From assembly GCA_024741835.1 (NCBI GenBank), contig JAENRP010000186.1, positions 21,441 through 85,440 on the forward strand: a DNA stretch of 64,000 nt, in the 5' to 3' direction. Numbering within the stretch: position 1 is the stretch's first letter; each line of letters begins with the position of its first letter. The notes under the pieces are model-generated. The model was given only the letters and a program-made list of their open reading frames with translations. It ran no database searches and was not told the origin of the DNA. The stretch comes from Diplocarpon mali (lineage: Eukaryota; Ascomycota; Leotiomycetes; Helotiales; Drepanopezizaceae). The position numbers and the translations under genes were made by a program. Positions 1 through 12,020 of this stretch are shown here, in pieces.

Positions 1-1690
1 GCTATATATAGCCAAATCGGAGGTATTCTTAATAGAGAAGGAGAATAGGGACTAGAAACTATTGCAAAAGCTATAGGCAAAAGGCAAGATTACCACTCCT
101 AGGCGCCCTTTTTAGCAATTTCGCCTAAAGGATAACCAAGGGCTAATAAATAAAGAGGTATTTATACTAATAAATAAAAATGACCTTACTATAAAAGGCA
201 AAAGGATCTTCAAATTGAGAATGGTTGATAAGATAAAGGAGAAGGAGATAGATCACCCATTTAAGAAATCACGCCTAATTATATAAGCCTAGAACGATAC
301 TAGCAAGAAGGAGGAAGGTATAATTACTTAATCCTTAACTATCTAATAAGCAAGCTAACGCCTTTTAGTATTACTTTCGGTATTAATCCGAGAACACTTT
401 AAGGAATAGGGTAAGGAGGGCATTCTCGGCCTATAGGATATTATATAAGCATATACCTAGGCAGCTTTAAAGCTACTATGCGATATATTTATATTTCCTT
501 TATAAGATATCGCTAAGTTATTCCCTATAGGTACGGTCTTTAAAGTAGTACTGCTGCTTTATAGCATTCCCGAATTAGGAAATTACTAGTTTAGCACCTA
601 CTATAAGTACTATTGTAGCAATCTTAGTATAGCTAACTCAACTTATAACCCTTGTCTATTATTAACCTTAAGCACTTCTCCCTTTTTTAATATAGTAGGA
701 ATATAAACGGATAACACTTTGATACTTAAAGAAGTAGACTTCTTAAAAAAGGAGGAGGACGAGATTAAAAGGGTAGGATTCTTTATAAAGCTAATATAGC
801 ACCTATTGAGCGCTGAATTACTAGCTTTCAATAGGTGTATTATTTCCTAAGAAGGGGATATAGTATATATGCGATAAAAGGGCCAGGGCTAAAGGCTGGA
901 ACTAGTCGATACTTCTCAAGAGGGCTATAAGTAATAATACCTAAAGTAGAGAGTAAAAGGAGCTTATTTAGCTATAATCTGCTAGCTAAAAGCTTCCTTC
1001 GATTTGTTAGCGGCAGCCTAATACTAGGATCCGATAGTTTAGGATATAGAGAATCTGAATAAGCGACTTAAATAGATTCGAAATAACCTTAAAAGAGGCC
1101 TGACCTACCTTGCTATTAATTTGCAAAATGCTAAACTATTTGCATTTATCGATAGATCTTTTGCTAATAATAAGGATTTAAGCTCGCAGATCGGCTATAT
1201 TATTATACTAGCTATTAAAGAGGAAGGAGAATCGCAATTTACTTTAAAAGGCAATATTCTATACTATAGCTCGACGAAGTATAAGAGAGTGATAAAAGCT
1301 ATACTAGCCTTTGAACTATATGCTATAGTAGCGGGTATTAATATACTAGTTTCTATAGCTACGATAATCGATATAGTAATAGCTAAGCTGAGTCTACCCT
1401 GCCTCTCTACTATTATGTGTATAGATTCCCTCTCCTTATATAAGTGTATTGTCAAATTAGGTACTATAAAGGAGAAGCGATTGATAATCGATATAATAGC
1501 TATTCGATAATTGTATAAGAATAGGGAGCTTATAAAGATACGTTAGATCGATGGTGCTAGTAACCCTGCCGACGCTATAATAAAAGCTAATCCAAATTAG
1601 GCCCTTTAGCAACTAGTAGACACTAATTCGATAACTATTAAGAAGGAGGGATAGGTACAAAGGCTTATTAAGGCATAACTAGACCTAAAA
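1..1690 (+). mobile_element. Ty1/copia element A, 3' part of pol, RIP-degraded
   Basis: The plus strand, read through many TAG/TAA stops, gives copia pol in order. Reverse transcriptase covers about 420-850; the residues IPELGNY and later TDNTL correspond to the PE.GN and TDDT motifs of one fungal copia lineage. RNase H covers 1121-1510, with FIDRSFANNKDLSSQIGY near its start. The pol tail with DGASNPADA follows at about 1555-1690. The 5' half lies outside the window, so the element is truncated by the window edge at least. The TDDT aspartate is now TDNT (codons 707-718), a G-to-A change. Stops replace Gln and Trp codons, as expected from RIP. It differs from the YVDD-type copia downstream, so it is a separate family. 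It cannot be functional. Confidence 0.85.
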
Positions 1691-1786
1691 AGGTCCTAGA
1701 TTGACGATCTCCGATATTTTTAATTGCAAGCTATTAGTAATTTTTTTATTTATTTTTTTTATTTTTACTATAAGATATATTTATAC

Positions 1787-1866
1787 ACTTGCTATTACTA
1801 CCTTCTTTTTATCTTTTCTTACTTATACTTGCTATTACTACCTTTTTTTATCTTTTCTTACTTACC
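1787..1866. repeat. 40-bp tandem duplication, T-rich
   Basis: Two adjacent copies of a 40-base unit begin at 1787 and 1827, each starting ACTTGCTATTACTACCTT. They differ by about one indel. They lie in a T-rich stretch just after the copia A pol end and may be part of its 3' LTR or flank. No second LTR copy is visible in this window. Confidence 0.7.
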
Positions 1867-3820
1867 TATGCGTACTTGCATTTTTTTTATTACTTAAGTA
1901 GTACTTAAGAAGGAGGTTATGGCAAAGTAGCAATTATTATATTACTAAAGATAATGATCTATTAACGATTCTACCTCTAATAAGCACTTATCTTAAGCAC
2001 TAGGATTTCTAAGGTATAGATCCCTAAACCCCTAAGGCCTAAAAGCCTTACTACTTAAAGCAGCGGCCAAGTTGGCCTACTCCTCTTAAGCTTGCACTTA
2101 AGCAAAAGCGGCCGCGATCTCCTTTAGATTCAGCTTATCTAGATCACTAAGATCTAGATCCCTACCTTTTAAAGAGCCTTTAAAAGGCACCTATCTGCTC
2201 TTGCCTTTTTAGCAGCGGATATTATTAAAGGGAGCTTAAGAGCGGCCCTTAGCTAAGCTAAATAGCCCCTTTATATACTAGAGGGAGCTGAGCACCTTGG
2301 CGCCTTAAGTTTTAAGACGCCCGAGGGCAGTATTGCTGCCTTAGATAGCGTGCAATAGATCCTGCGAATAGTTAGTTATTAATATTAAATAGATTTAAGG
2401 GCATATATAGCTTGCTAGGTATTCGCAAGGTCGATACTATAGTAGAGAGTATAAGCTTCATTTAGCTAAGCTAGCTAAAAGGCATCTTAAGTCTTTAGGA
2501 CTATAGAGATTTATATCTAAGTCTCCTTAGATAGGATTTAGGCCGCCTCTTAGATCGCTTTAATATTGCTGCTAACCCGAGCATCCTAGAGGATAATATA
2601 ATTATCTTAAGCTTAAATAGGTATCTAGAATAGATATCTATCAAAGGTTATTAAAGCAAAAGGATATTAAAGGGCACTTACTAGGATATACTTTACCTAC
2701 TACGTAATATAGTAGTTATACTTCTTAAAAGTAAGAGTATTAAAGGCGCATATATAGCTGGTATTATTCTTATTAGCCTCTTTTTTTAATATTATATGCG
2801 TATAATATATATATAGCACTCGAAAGGCCTTAGGCAGATCTTCTAAGTTGTATTTGAGTACTATCTAAGTTAGTAATATATATATTAAAAGGGGTCGGCC
2901 AACTATTAGGGCACTTACTAATAATAATGATATTAGTAATAAGATAATATAGGATAAGATCTACTAAAGGGTTAATTAACTTAAAAGTAAGAAGGGGAAT
3001 CGACCTACTTATAAGAAGTAGGAGTTAGAGTTAAGAGATTAAGGGAGGAGGGAAGCTTAATATATATACCTTCTTAAAGGCTCCTCTTTTCCCTTCTATA
3101 GATTATTATAATTTATAGCTATAGTAGATTATAACTTTAGATAACTCTTTAATAAAGAGTCTCAAACCTACTAGAACGCAACTGGATTATAATCGCACTA
3201 CTATAAGGCTCGAATAAAGACTTTAGATTACTTCTATCACTTAAACACCTTTCCTTTCCCTCTTTACTATTTGCCTTTATCTTTACTATTCTACTTTCTA
3301 TATATTATCCTTACTACCTATTATACCTACCTTTACTATTAAGCTATTTGTCTTTGCTATTTTATTCTTTATTACTATTTGATTATTTGCTATCGATCTG
3401 CCTCCTTTATATACCTATTCTATATACTTCCTTATGCGAGTTGAAAAGGTCTTTTCAAAAGAGAGTATTGCTAATATTAGTATGCAGATTCCTATATAAG
3501 AGGCAATCTGCCCTTGTTCTTAAGGTCATCCTATATAGCTATACCATATGCGATATAAGGGGTTTCGTATATATTCCGGACGGCTATTCAGCCGGAGGAC
3601 CTTAGAAGGATATCTATATACGGCTAGGAGGGACTATAGGAAGGAGGACATTTATAGGTATAAAGGTACCATCTCAGTTATATAAAGATAGACAGATATT
3701 ATAATAAATTCCTTTTTATAATAAGTACTCAACTATATTCATATAAATATCGATTACCGGTATAGAACCTATATATAGGCTTTGGTATATAATGTGTAGC
3801 AGGGGCAGGGCTCTTAGGCG

Positions 3821-3868
3821 GCAGCGGTAGCAGCAGCAGTAAGGGCGGCGGCGACGGCAGCGGCGGCT
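3821..3868. repeat. GC-rich GGC/CAG low-complexity patch
   Basis: A short run of GGC, GCA and GCG triplets stands out in otherwise AT-rich DNA. It resembles a simple-repeat tract coding Gly/Ala/Ser or Gln. No frame around it is open for long. Confidence 0.6.
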
Positions 3869-4324
3869 TATTGCCTAGCAAACGCTAAGACGAGCGCGCT
3901 AAGGTTACAGCTCCTATAGGAGCGCTAGCGACTTAGCGCAAAGTTAGTATAACGCAGGGTATAGGGACTCTAAGGGTCTTACTTTATAAGGGCGGCCAGG
4001 GCCATAATAAGCAGGAGTTCCTTCTATATTTAAAAAATTATTAGTATAAAGACGATATTTTTAAATAATAAAGGAGGGTTATTTTTAAAAGAAGGGAAGG
4101 AGAACCTCTGCGATAGAAATACTCTATAGGAAGCCTAATAGAGCACTAGCGTAGAATTGTAAAGATTCCTAAGCGCGCTTATTGCCTATAGTAACCCTTC
4201 TTATTCTGGAAGGAACAACCTTTAAAGGGGCAGTACGTAAGATAGAGCCTCTTTTCTTTATAACTGCCATTCTTTCTTTTATTTTATAGCTAAGCGATTC
4301 TAAGAGCATCGCCCAACTAAGGGA

Positions 4325-7300
4325 TGTATTATACAGAATAGGCAGAGTCTCCACTTATTTTAAAGACCCTCTATATGACTCCTGCTAAGTTATAGACTCT
4401 CCCTTTTCTTTCCGAAGTCTCCTTACTATATATATACTAGATAATAATACAATCAATCATCTTTATCCACATCAGCGAGCCTCCTAAGCGACCTAATGAA
4501 GGCCCTCCAGCCGACCGTACCACATAACCTTAAACTATATACTATAGAGATAGGAAATCAAGCTCCGCTTTATAAGAACGAAGCTCTATACCTGCTAGAT
4601 CTAGAAATAGAACTGCTATAGCTTGAAAAAATAGTAGAAGGATAGGATTAGAGAATATTGCAAAGCTATTATAAGTTATACTAATAGTAGGAAGCTATCG
4701 ATTAACAAATGCTAGCTTTAGCATTACCTATAAAAATAATAGCTAAAGACGTAGAGCTAGAGTATAAAATGGCAATAACGCAATACAATCTTATAATAGA
4801 AGCGTAAAAAAGGAATAGGAGCTCCTACACTTAGTTATACCGTTAGATTACTAAGATAGTATACCTTACGCTACTTTAAATAGTATAATATGACTATTAG
4901 GAAGTAGGGAAACTATTAATTTAATAGATTGTAAAGCACTTGTATAAGGAACTAGCCCCCTCTGAGGTTAGTATAATAGAGTCAATTCGGGAAGACTATA
5001 ATAATAAGCTCTTTAAAATAAGGAGTAGTAAAGTAGACTTAAAGACTTAGCTTACTAGCTTTAGGAAGATCTACTAGGAAGCTCGAATATATAGAATCCC
5101 AAAGGTTTAAGGCTCTTTTGCAATTATAAAGTTTCTATAATCGGTTTACCGCTAGGCTCCTACTTAGTCTTAGCAGACCTAGGCAAAGCTTATTAAAGAT
5201 AATAAGCTAGGCCTAAAGTATAGAAAAGATATAGTCTATTATATCAATTAGTTCTTAAGTTTAATAGAGCGAAGCCTTGCAAGCTCCTTATTAAAGGTCA
5301 CCCTTAAAGTATATGCCTTACTTAAAGGAGTAGGCGATTATATTAATCTAAGAGCATTAAGTAAAGGTAAGGCGAAGAAGACTCTTAAGGGAAGCGTTAA
5401 AAAGTGCCTTTGCCCTTAGATTAAAAATCACTTTTAAAACCTAAAGGAGTATAATAAGTTGAAATACGCCTTAACTAGCGCTAAGGAAGGTACGCTTTGA
5501 AATCTTCTTAGCTATAATAAGGTCAAAAGAATATATAAAAACCTTACTTCTTTAAAATAGAAAGAGCTTTAAGCTAAGCTCTCTTATATCAAATACGCTT
5601 CTATAGATTAATTTAAGGAAAGAATATCTGCTAAAGCTTTAAAGAGCGGTAAATCTAAGATTATAACTGCCCTTTTAGATCTAACTCTTTTTAAAGACTT
5701 TACCCTAGGAATATACTCTACCCTTAGAGCTCCTTACGCTCTTTTAAATACAACCCTACTCGATAACTGCGCTGCGACGCACCTTATTAATCGAAAGGAG
5801 CTTCTAGTTTTTAGATTATTAAAAATCGCATATCCTTAGGACTATATAGAGGCAGGGAGCTCGAGTCTACTAATAAGAGGGAGGGGTATATATCTAATAA
5901 AAGGGGTTCTTATTAATAGAAGAGATTTAAAGCTTAAGAACGTAGCGCTTATAAATAGGTTTAATATTAATATTATCTTAGAGCCTCTTTTAAAGAAGGC
6001 TGGAGTATAGTATATAAGCTTAGACGCAACGCTTTAAAAGGGTATAGCAGATAATAATATAGTTATAAAGTAGCTAGAGTATAGGTCGAATATTATAGTA
6101 TTTAAATATAAGCCTATCAACTTTTATAATACTCCTAACTTGCTATACTATACTTAACTAACTTACTTAGCCTTCCTTACTTTATAATAGCGTTTGCAAA
6201 GCTAATATAAACCCCTAAGGAGTAGCGTATTCTTAAGAGCTAAGAACAATCTAATAGATATTTAATACCTTTAATCAGGCTATTTAAGAGCAGAGGCGCT
6301 TAAGAAGCTTATATTAAATATAAAAGGGGTAAAGATTAAAAGGAAGCTATAAATCAATTATAAAGCTTGCACTTAAGTAAAAGCTAAGCAAAAGCCTTTT
6401 AAAAGAGAGTTAGATTTTAAAACTCTAAGACTATTCTTTAAGTGCTCTTAGGACCTATTTGACTATAGTATATTAAGCCTTTCCTTAGAAAGCTGGCTTC
6501 TTTTAATTAAGGATGAATTTAGTAGGAAGTTATTTGGATTTACTCTATTCTATAAGTCCCTAATACTAGTTCTAAGAGCTCTTTGATCTTTTAAAGTATA
6601 GGTAAAGCGCTATTATTACCTCTTCCTATATATTCTAAGGAGTAATAATAATACCTTAGTATTCCTTTTATAAGGAGTATCGAAATATAAAAAGTAGTAT
6701 AAAGCTAAAGGCATAGAGGTAGAAGTTATTCCATCTTATACTTATAAACCAAATGGAGCTTTCGAAAGAGCAAGAGCAGAGATTATTAAAAAGGCACTTA
6801 TTATACTAATCTCTGCTAACCTCTTAGAGCACTTATGGCCTAAAGCCGTACTAACTGTAATATACCTTTATAATATCGGCCTATTAAAGCGCAAGGGATA
6901 GAAGAGTCTAAATGAGGTGCTTTAGCTTTAGTTTAAATAATACTTTAAGTAGTATGATCTATAAATTATTATAAAGCTTACTACTAATTTAAGACTAGAA
7001 TAAGGAGATATAAAAGCGTATAGAGCGCGCGCATACCTATTAGCAAAGGAGAGGGAAGCTTTAAAGAATAAGAGAGCTTTTAAAACTATGCTATAAGGGT
7101 ATATTAAATACCTAATTAGTTACTATACTATTAATATATATAGGATCTAGGTGCTTAAGCTCCGAAAGGTTATAATCTCTCGAAACGTCAAGTTCGATAA
7201 GTTTAAATTCTACTTTAAAGAGTACGAAAAGGTGGCTAGCCACCTGCTTCCAATTATTAAAGAGATTGTGCAAATGATTAAAAAGGAGGAGGAGGAAGCT

Positions 7301-9800
7301 TAAAACGCTAAGTTAATTATTAAGAATATAAAGGAAGCATTAGATAAGTAGCCTACGGATAACCTAGTAAAAGGTGAGCCTATTAATCTTTTACTAATAG
7401 AAGCTTTAAGCTTAGATCTATTAAAGGCTGTTGTCCCTTATAAGGCTACTTATAGCATTTCTACTTTAGCTACTTAAGAGCAGCTGCCTAATAGCAAAGG
7501 GTTAGACGCTTTAAGATAACTATTAATAGTTAGAAAGAGTATTAAAAGTGATATTATAAATGCCAGTTCTGCTAGGGAGCGTAATACTAGGCCTTTAGTT
7601 ACTATATAGATTAAGCAATCGCAAGGGTAAGAGCAGGCCTTTCAATTATTAGAAGCTCTACTATAGGCAATTAGTAAAGAAGCATACTAGCTTTTACTAA
7701 AAGCACCGATCGATCGAAAGCTATATTAGGATATAGAAGCTTTTAAAAATAATACTAAAGGAAGGAGTTCTTTAAAACTAATAAAAGCTTAGCTTAAAGT
7801 ACTTAATATAAGGGCATTTTGAAAATATAAGAAGCCTAATAAGAAGTAGGAAATAGTACCTATACCGCTCTGCAGGTCGAAAAGGAAAAGAGGGAGTAGG
7901 AATACTATATATGCAATATACGTTAAGGATCTCCTACTAGCCTTTAAAGAACTTAAAATATATTAGTTAAAGTAGGTAAATAGCTTTATATCAACTTTCT
8001 AATTAAGTCAAGAGCCTGCGAGAACTAATAAAGAAGAGTATAAAGTAGTATACTGCGTTATTACCGCGGCGACTTAATCTAAAAGCTCTAAAGGAAACTC
8101 TACCTTTCTAATTCTACCTTAAGATAAGCTTCCTAGAGTGCCAACTTACTAGAAGGAGCTTTTAAATCACCCTTTTAAAAAGCAATTTAAAGAGGGAGCC
8201 AGAACTGAGATTAGGAATCTAAAAGCGCGCAATTGCTAAAGAGTAATCGATAGAAGCGAGGCTACTATAAGGCCTATACTATTAAAGTAGGTCTTTAACT
8301 ATAAGCTAAGCTCCTTTAAAGAGATTAGCCGCTTTAGGTTAAGAATAGTAGTAAGGGGAGATCTTTAGAAAGAAGCTTCTATTTTCTCTACCTACGCTGC
8401 GATGCTTATCTTAAGATCTTTTAAGGTTATAATAGCAATAGCTGCTAAATTCGATATAGAGCTCTGATAGTTCGATATTATTAATGCCTTTATAAATGCT
8501 AAGAGAGACCCTTAGAGCGCGCTAGTTATTTGCTTTTTACTAGATAGTTAAAAGTAGAAAGATAAGGTAATAAAGCTCGATCGCGCCTTATATAGCCTTC
8601 GAGACTCCTTAGCGCTCTAGTATAAGGATTTCACTAGTATTCTAAAGTCTTTAAAGCTTACCCTTCTTAGTAAGGAGCCTTATATATTTATTAATAAGGA
8701 TAGGACTATATTTATAGCCTTTTATATTAACGATATATAAGTAATATACTACTCCTCTTATATAGAAGAAGCTTAAAAGACTATAAAAGGATTGCGCAAA
8801 GTATACGAATTGATAGCTATAGGAGATATTAAGTAGTTCTTAAAGGTAAGAGTCTCTTAAGACAGGAAGCAAGGTATAATTATTCTACTCTATAACGCTT
8901 ATATTAAGAAGATGGCAAAGAGGTTCGGCCTTAATATAAGGCGTTTCCCTAGTATACCGCTCCCCTACTTCGAACTTAAAAAGAATTACAAAATAGCTCC
9001 CTACTTGAGAATTAAGGAGTTTTAGGAAAAAGTAAGCTCCGCCTTATATATAGCTATTATACTATGCCCTAATATAGCATTTGCAGTTGCCTAGCTATCT
9101 TATTTCTATATAAACCTAAGCTTTAAATACCTTAAAGCTATCAATTAAATAATATGCTACCTTTTTAATATACGCTTTTTAAGAATTACTTATAATCGAT
9201 TTAGTAGATTAAATAACCTAGTAGTATTGTTAGATGCTTCCTTTATAGATAATCCAAAGATAAGGCGCTCCTCTTACGGTTTTATAATATTCCTATTTAA
9301 AGGAGCAATCATTTGGAAAGCTTTAAAGCAATCGACAGTTACTACTTCTATTATAAAGGCTAAGCTCTTAAGAGTAGCGTATATAGCAAAGGAGATAATA
9401 GCTTTAAGAAGGTTCTTTAAGGAAATAGAGCTAGAGGTAGAAGCTTTATAGTCTATATTTTACGATAATCAATAGATAATACGGCTTATTATAAGAGACT
9501 TTTAAAGGATTTCTATAAAGCTTTAATATATTAATATATATAATATATGGCTATAATAGGAGTATTAAAAAGGGAGCTTTTAAGTGGCCTATCTCCTTAT
9601 TAAGGATATATACGCTAATGGCCTTACTAAAAACCTTCTTTAATAAAAGTTCGAAAGCTTTATTAAGCTTTTGAACCTTTAAGACGCAAGAGGTCTAGTC
9701 GAGAAGCTAGCATTTTAAATGCTTTATAATCCTTTTATATCTCCTTTATAATAGCGAGTAGGAAGGAAGCGTAAGATAAGGTTCAATTTTCCTTATACTA
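4325..9800 (+). mobile_element. Ty1/copia element B, near full-length, RIP-degraded
   Basis: A copia polyprotein can be followed on the plus strand through numerous stops. A gag-like start (MKALQPT) lies at 4496. A protease-type motif LDNCAATHL lies near 5759-5785. Integrase core residues are at about 6690-6930, with IPSYTYKPNGAFERA and LWPKAV. Reverse transcriptase covers about 8130-8760, and RNase H 9227-9451, with SYGFIIFLFKGAIIWKA. The pol tail is at about 9500-9720, with NGLTKNL. The catalytic YVDD box reads YIND (codons 8723-8734), a G-to-A loss of the first Asp. The LTRs could not be delimited, so both ends are approximate. The 4325-4640 leader matches 39563-39875 in inverted orientation. 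The element is non-functional. Confidence 0.85.
9227..9451 (+). pseudogene. Copia B RNase H fragment
   Basis: This 74-residue open stretch begins LDASFIDNPKIRRSSYGF and continues with the usual copia RNase H landmarks: a Trp-Lys step, SIIKAK in place of STTEAE, and a helix ending in FFKEIEL. It is the longest surviving open frame of copia element B and is not an independent gene. The acidic residue expected in the S-T-x-E motif is Lys here, consistent with G-to-A decay. Confidence 0.75.
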
Positions 9801-9859
9801 ATATATAGAAAGGCCTTAAACCAACTCCCTTAGATAATTAGAACCTTTAGCAGCTTTAT

Positions 9860-10735
9860 AAATAATATAAGGGCGCGTCCCTATTGAAAAGCAATAGACT
9901 CCTTTGGCGGCATAGCCCTAAGAGCAGCCTAAGGAGCAATAATAGGAGCAGCCGTAGGAGTAGGAGCCTTAAAAGCCTTTGCGAGGCGGGCGGTAAGGCC
10001 AAGAGGCGCCATAATCGGCGGCAGCAGGAGCTCTTGACCAACTGGTTCTAGGAAGCTATTAGCTATAGTATAAGAAAGCTTATAATTAATATACCCTCCG
10101 ACGATACTACCTCCTTTATCTTTTTATAGCGCGCTTTCTAAAGCTCCTCTCTTACCTTCCTCTTAATAGTAGCAAGGCCCTAAATTGCTTATTAGTGGCA
10201 AACCACTTAAAGGGAGCTTAAGAATATACTACGGCATTACTATTATTCTCCTCTAATAAGAATACATAATCTTCCTACGCCTTTAAGGTACCGATAGGAA
10301 GCTCTTAGCACGCGTAGCCTCCCTTTGTATAATAAAAGCAGTATACTCCTATTATGCTATTAAAGTATACGCCGGCCGACTTGCTAGCTAATAAGCTTCG
10401 AACGCACCTTTTATATAGTATATTCCTTATTAGCCCTTGCTCTAGCTTGCGGCAAGAGGAAGGAGCCCTAGAGGGGACCGCCGGTGTTCGAGGAACTATA
10501 GCCTAAGGGGTAGCAAGGAGGGGAGGAAGCGCGCTCCCTCTTAAGGGTATAACTATATCAAACGTCTTAGGCGCATTATTATCTTGCTATCTATTGCACT
10601 AAGAAGCTCTAAGCTATATTCAAGCATAACGACTTCGCTATAAGTATATTAGCAGGAGTAAGGGAGCACGATTAGAAAGCGTATAGTAGTAGCCCTAGTA
10701 GGGCGCTCCTTAGAGTTGTTATTACTATTCTCCAT
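9860..10735 (-). pseudogene. Unidentified RIP-degraded coding relic
   Basis: Read on the minus strand from an ATG at 10735, the first 28 codons are open (start MENSNNNSKERPTRATTIRF). The reading then continues with scattered TAG/TAA stops through Leu/Glu/Ile-rich segments and ends in a Leu/Arg/Ala-rich, low-complexity, GC-richer part at about 9860-10040. I recognise no family. It lies between the copia B tail and the gypsy 3' LTR, outside the gypsy target-site duplication, so it predates or is independent of that insertion. The GC content and serial TAG stops suggest a once-coding sequence hit by RIP; it could be a gene carried by another transposon. Confidence 0.4.
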
Positions 10736-10837
10736 TTTTAAAAAGTGATTATTTAAAGAAGTATAAGGAAGGAAAGCTTTATAAGGGAAAAACGCGTACT
10801 TTTATAAGCGCGCTGCCTTTGTTAACTTTCCTTTGTC

Positions 10838-10842
10838 ACTTG
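10838..10842. repeat. Target-site duplication of the gypsy element, left copy
   Basis: The five bases ACTTG sit immediately before the left LTR and recur immediately after the right LTR at 18393-18397. Five-base duplications are what Ty3/gypsy integrases produce. Confidence 0.9.
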
Positions 10843-11149
10843 TGTAACGATACAGAACCACCGAAGTGCGAGATCAAGTATAGTAGTAAGAAGTAGTGCA
10901 AAAGGCGTATTCTATAGGTCTAATACAAAGGAAACGAAGAAGTTAAAGAGCCCTCCTTATAAGAGAGCCCTTCTCCCTTATATATATAAGTAGCTTTAAG
11001 CTCTTTGCCCATTTATATAATATTATATAAGAATATCCTTTTGCACCTTTAAGGTCGATTTAAGATAACCCTATATCGAATCGAGATTGCGAAACCTTAA
11101 AATGCTATACTCTTAAGTAATTGCACTAAGTAGAGGTACAGCTATTATA
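10843..11149 (-). repeat. Gypsy 3' LTR
   Basis: This 307-bp repeat aligns without gaps to 18086-18392. On the plus strand it starts TGTAACGATACAG and ends CTATTATA, an imperfect TGTAA..TTACA terminal inversion. About 27 positions differ between the LTRs and by my reading every one is a transition, in both directions (both copies have been hit). Confidence 0.93.
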
Positions 11150-11164
11150 CTACCTCTCCCCTTT
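11150..11164 (-). promoter_or_regulatory. Polypurine tract of the gypsy element
   Basis: On the minus strand the bases just upstream of the 3' LTR read AAAGGGGAGAGGTAG, an almost pure purine run abutting the LTR. This is the expected site of plus-strand DNA priming and confirms the minus-strand orientation of the element. Confidence 0.75.
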
Positions 11165-11514
11165 AAGAACGCTTGCTTATAAGCGTTAGTAGGTCGTAAT
11201 GTTTTTCATATAGTAATATACTTAATGCGTTATTATATAAACGGTACTATTCTATATTTGGTTTAGCGCAAGTCGCATTATATATTTAAATTTGTTTTTC
11301 CCTTTATAGGATCTTCCTTCCTTAGTATAATAACTATATATAATCGCATAGGTCCCTTACTCCTACTACTATAGTATAAGGCTAACGCATAGTAGTAGAA
11401 ATAATTACTACTACTACTACTACTATAAGTAAGTTTACCTTAGTCTAGGGTCGAATCGCGTCTAATACGCGTAGTACCGATCCCTTTGCTATTAGGCGCC
11501 CTCGCGGTAGCCTA

Positions 11515-12020
11515 CTGCGTTTATTATTACTAATACGTACAGCGCCTTATATGCAATATTATGCATAAGTGCGAATTCGAGTCAGAGCGTAGTAAGAAGT
11601 GCTACTAGTGCTAGGAGCAGAAGGCAGAGTGCATTCCTATAAGTACCCTAAATCGACTCTAGAGTTCTATTCGCGCTAATACCTTATAGCTTCCCTCTTA
11701 TATTAGGGAGGAGTTCGCAGCGCTATCCGCGGCCCTTAAGGAGTGGCAAGGGGAGGCTGCCTAGTAGTAAGAGAAGGATAATAGTAGCAATAACGATAAC
11801 GCTTAAGCGGTTTTAATAGGGAACCGCGAGATACTCTATTAAAAGGCGGTTTAGCACGCCTGGATCCTTATCAACCTCCTATTAATAGTTAGCGCAAAGG
11901 CTTTAATTAGCCGCTTTTAACTTAAGCGTACTAGCCTTGCGAAGCTCCGCTTTATAGCTAAGGCTATAGTAAGCTAGCTAAAGGAGGTTTAAGCGATAGT
12001 TGCTATAAGTTAAACCTGAA
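11515..12020 (+). pseudogene. Antisense cysteine-rich gene relic inside the gypsy element
   Basis: One plus-strand frame in phase with an ATG at 11561 reads through TAG/TAA stops as a plausible protein. It begins near VYYY..YVQRLICNIM and has Cys residues spaced C-x5-C-x10-C-x2-C-x6-C, resembling a small zinc-binding module. A helical Leu/Ala/Glu-rich part follows (REEFAALSAALKEW), then an Asn/Ser/Asp linker and a basic Leu-rich tail to about 12020. The stops fit CAG, CAA or TGG codons after RIP. It is antisense to pol, between integrase and the 3' LTR. The surrounding 11.4-12.4 kb is visibly richer in G+C than the pol region. The family is not identified; the zinc-binding reading is inference. 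Confidence 0.5.

Larger units (their letters stand above)
1691..4324. other. AT-rich interval without recognisable gene
   Basis: This stretch is rich in TA dinucleotides and has stops in all frames; the longest open frame is about 85 codons. I recognise no domain in it. It most likely holds further degraded transposon sequence, including LTRs of the flanking copia elements, but I could not match any part of it to another part of the window. Confidence 0.6.

Noticed and set aside
9856..10041. 61-codon Leu/Arg-rich minus-strand frame
   Set aside because: Low-complexity tail of the larger relic at 9860-10735, not a separate gene.
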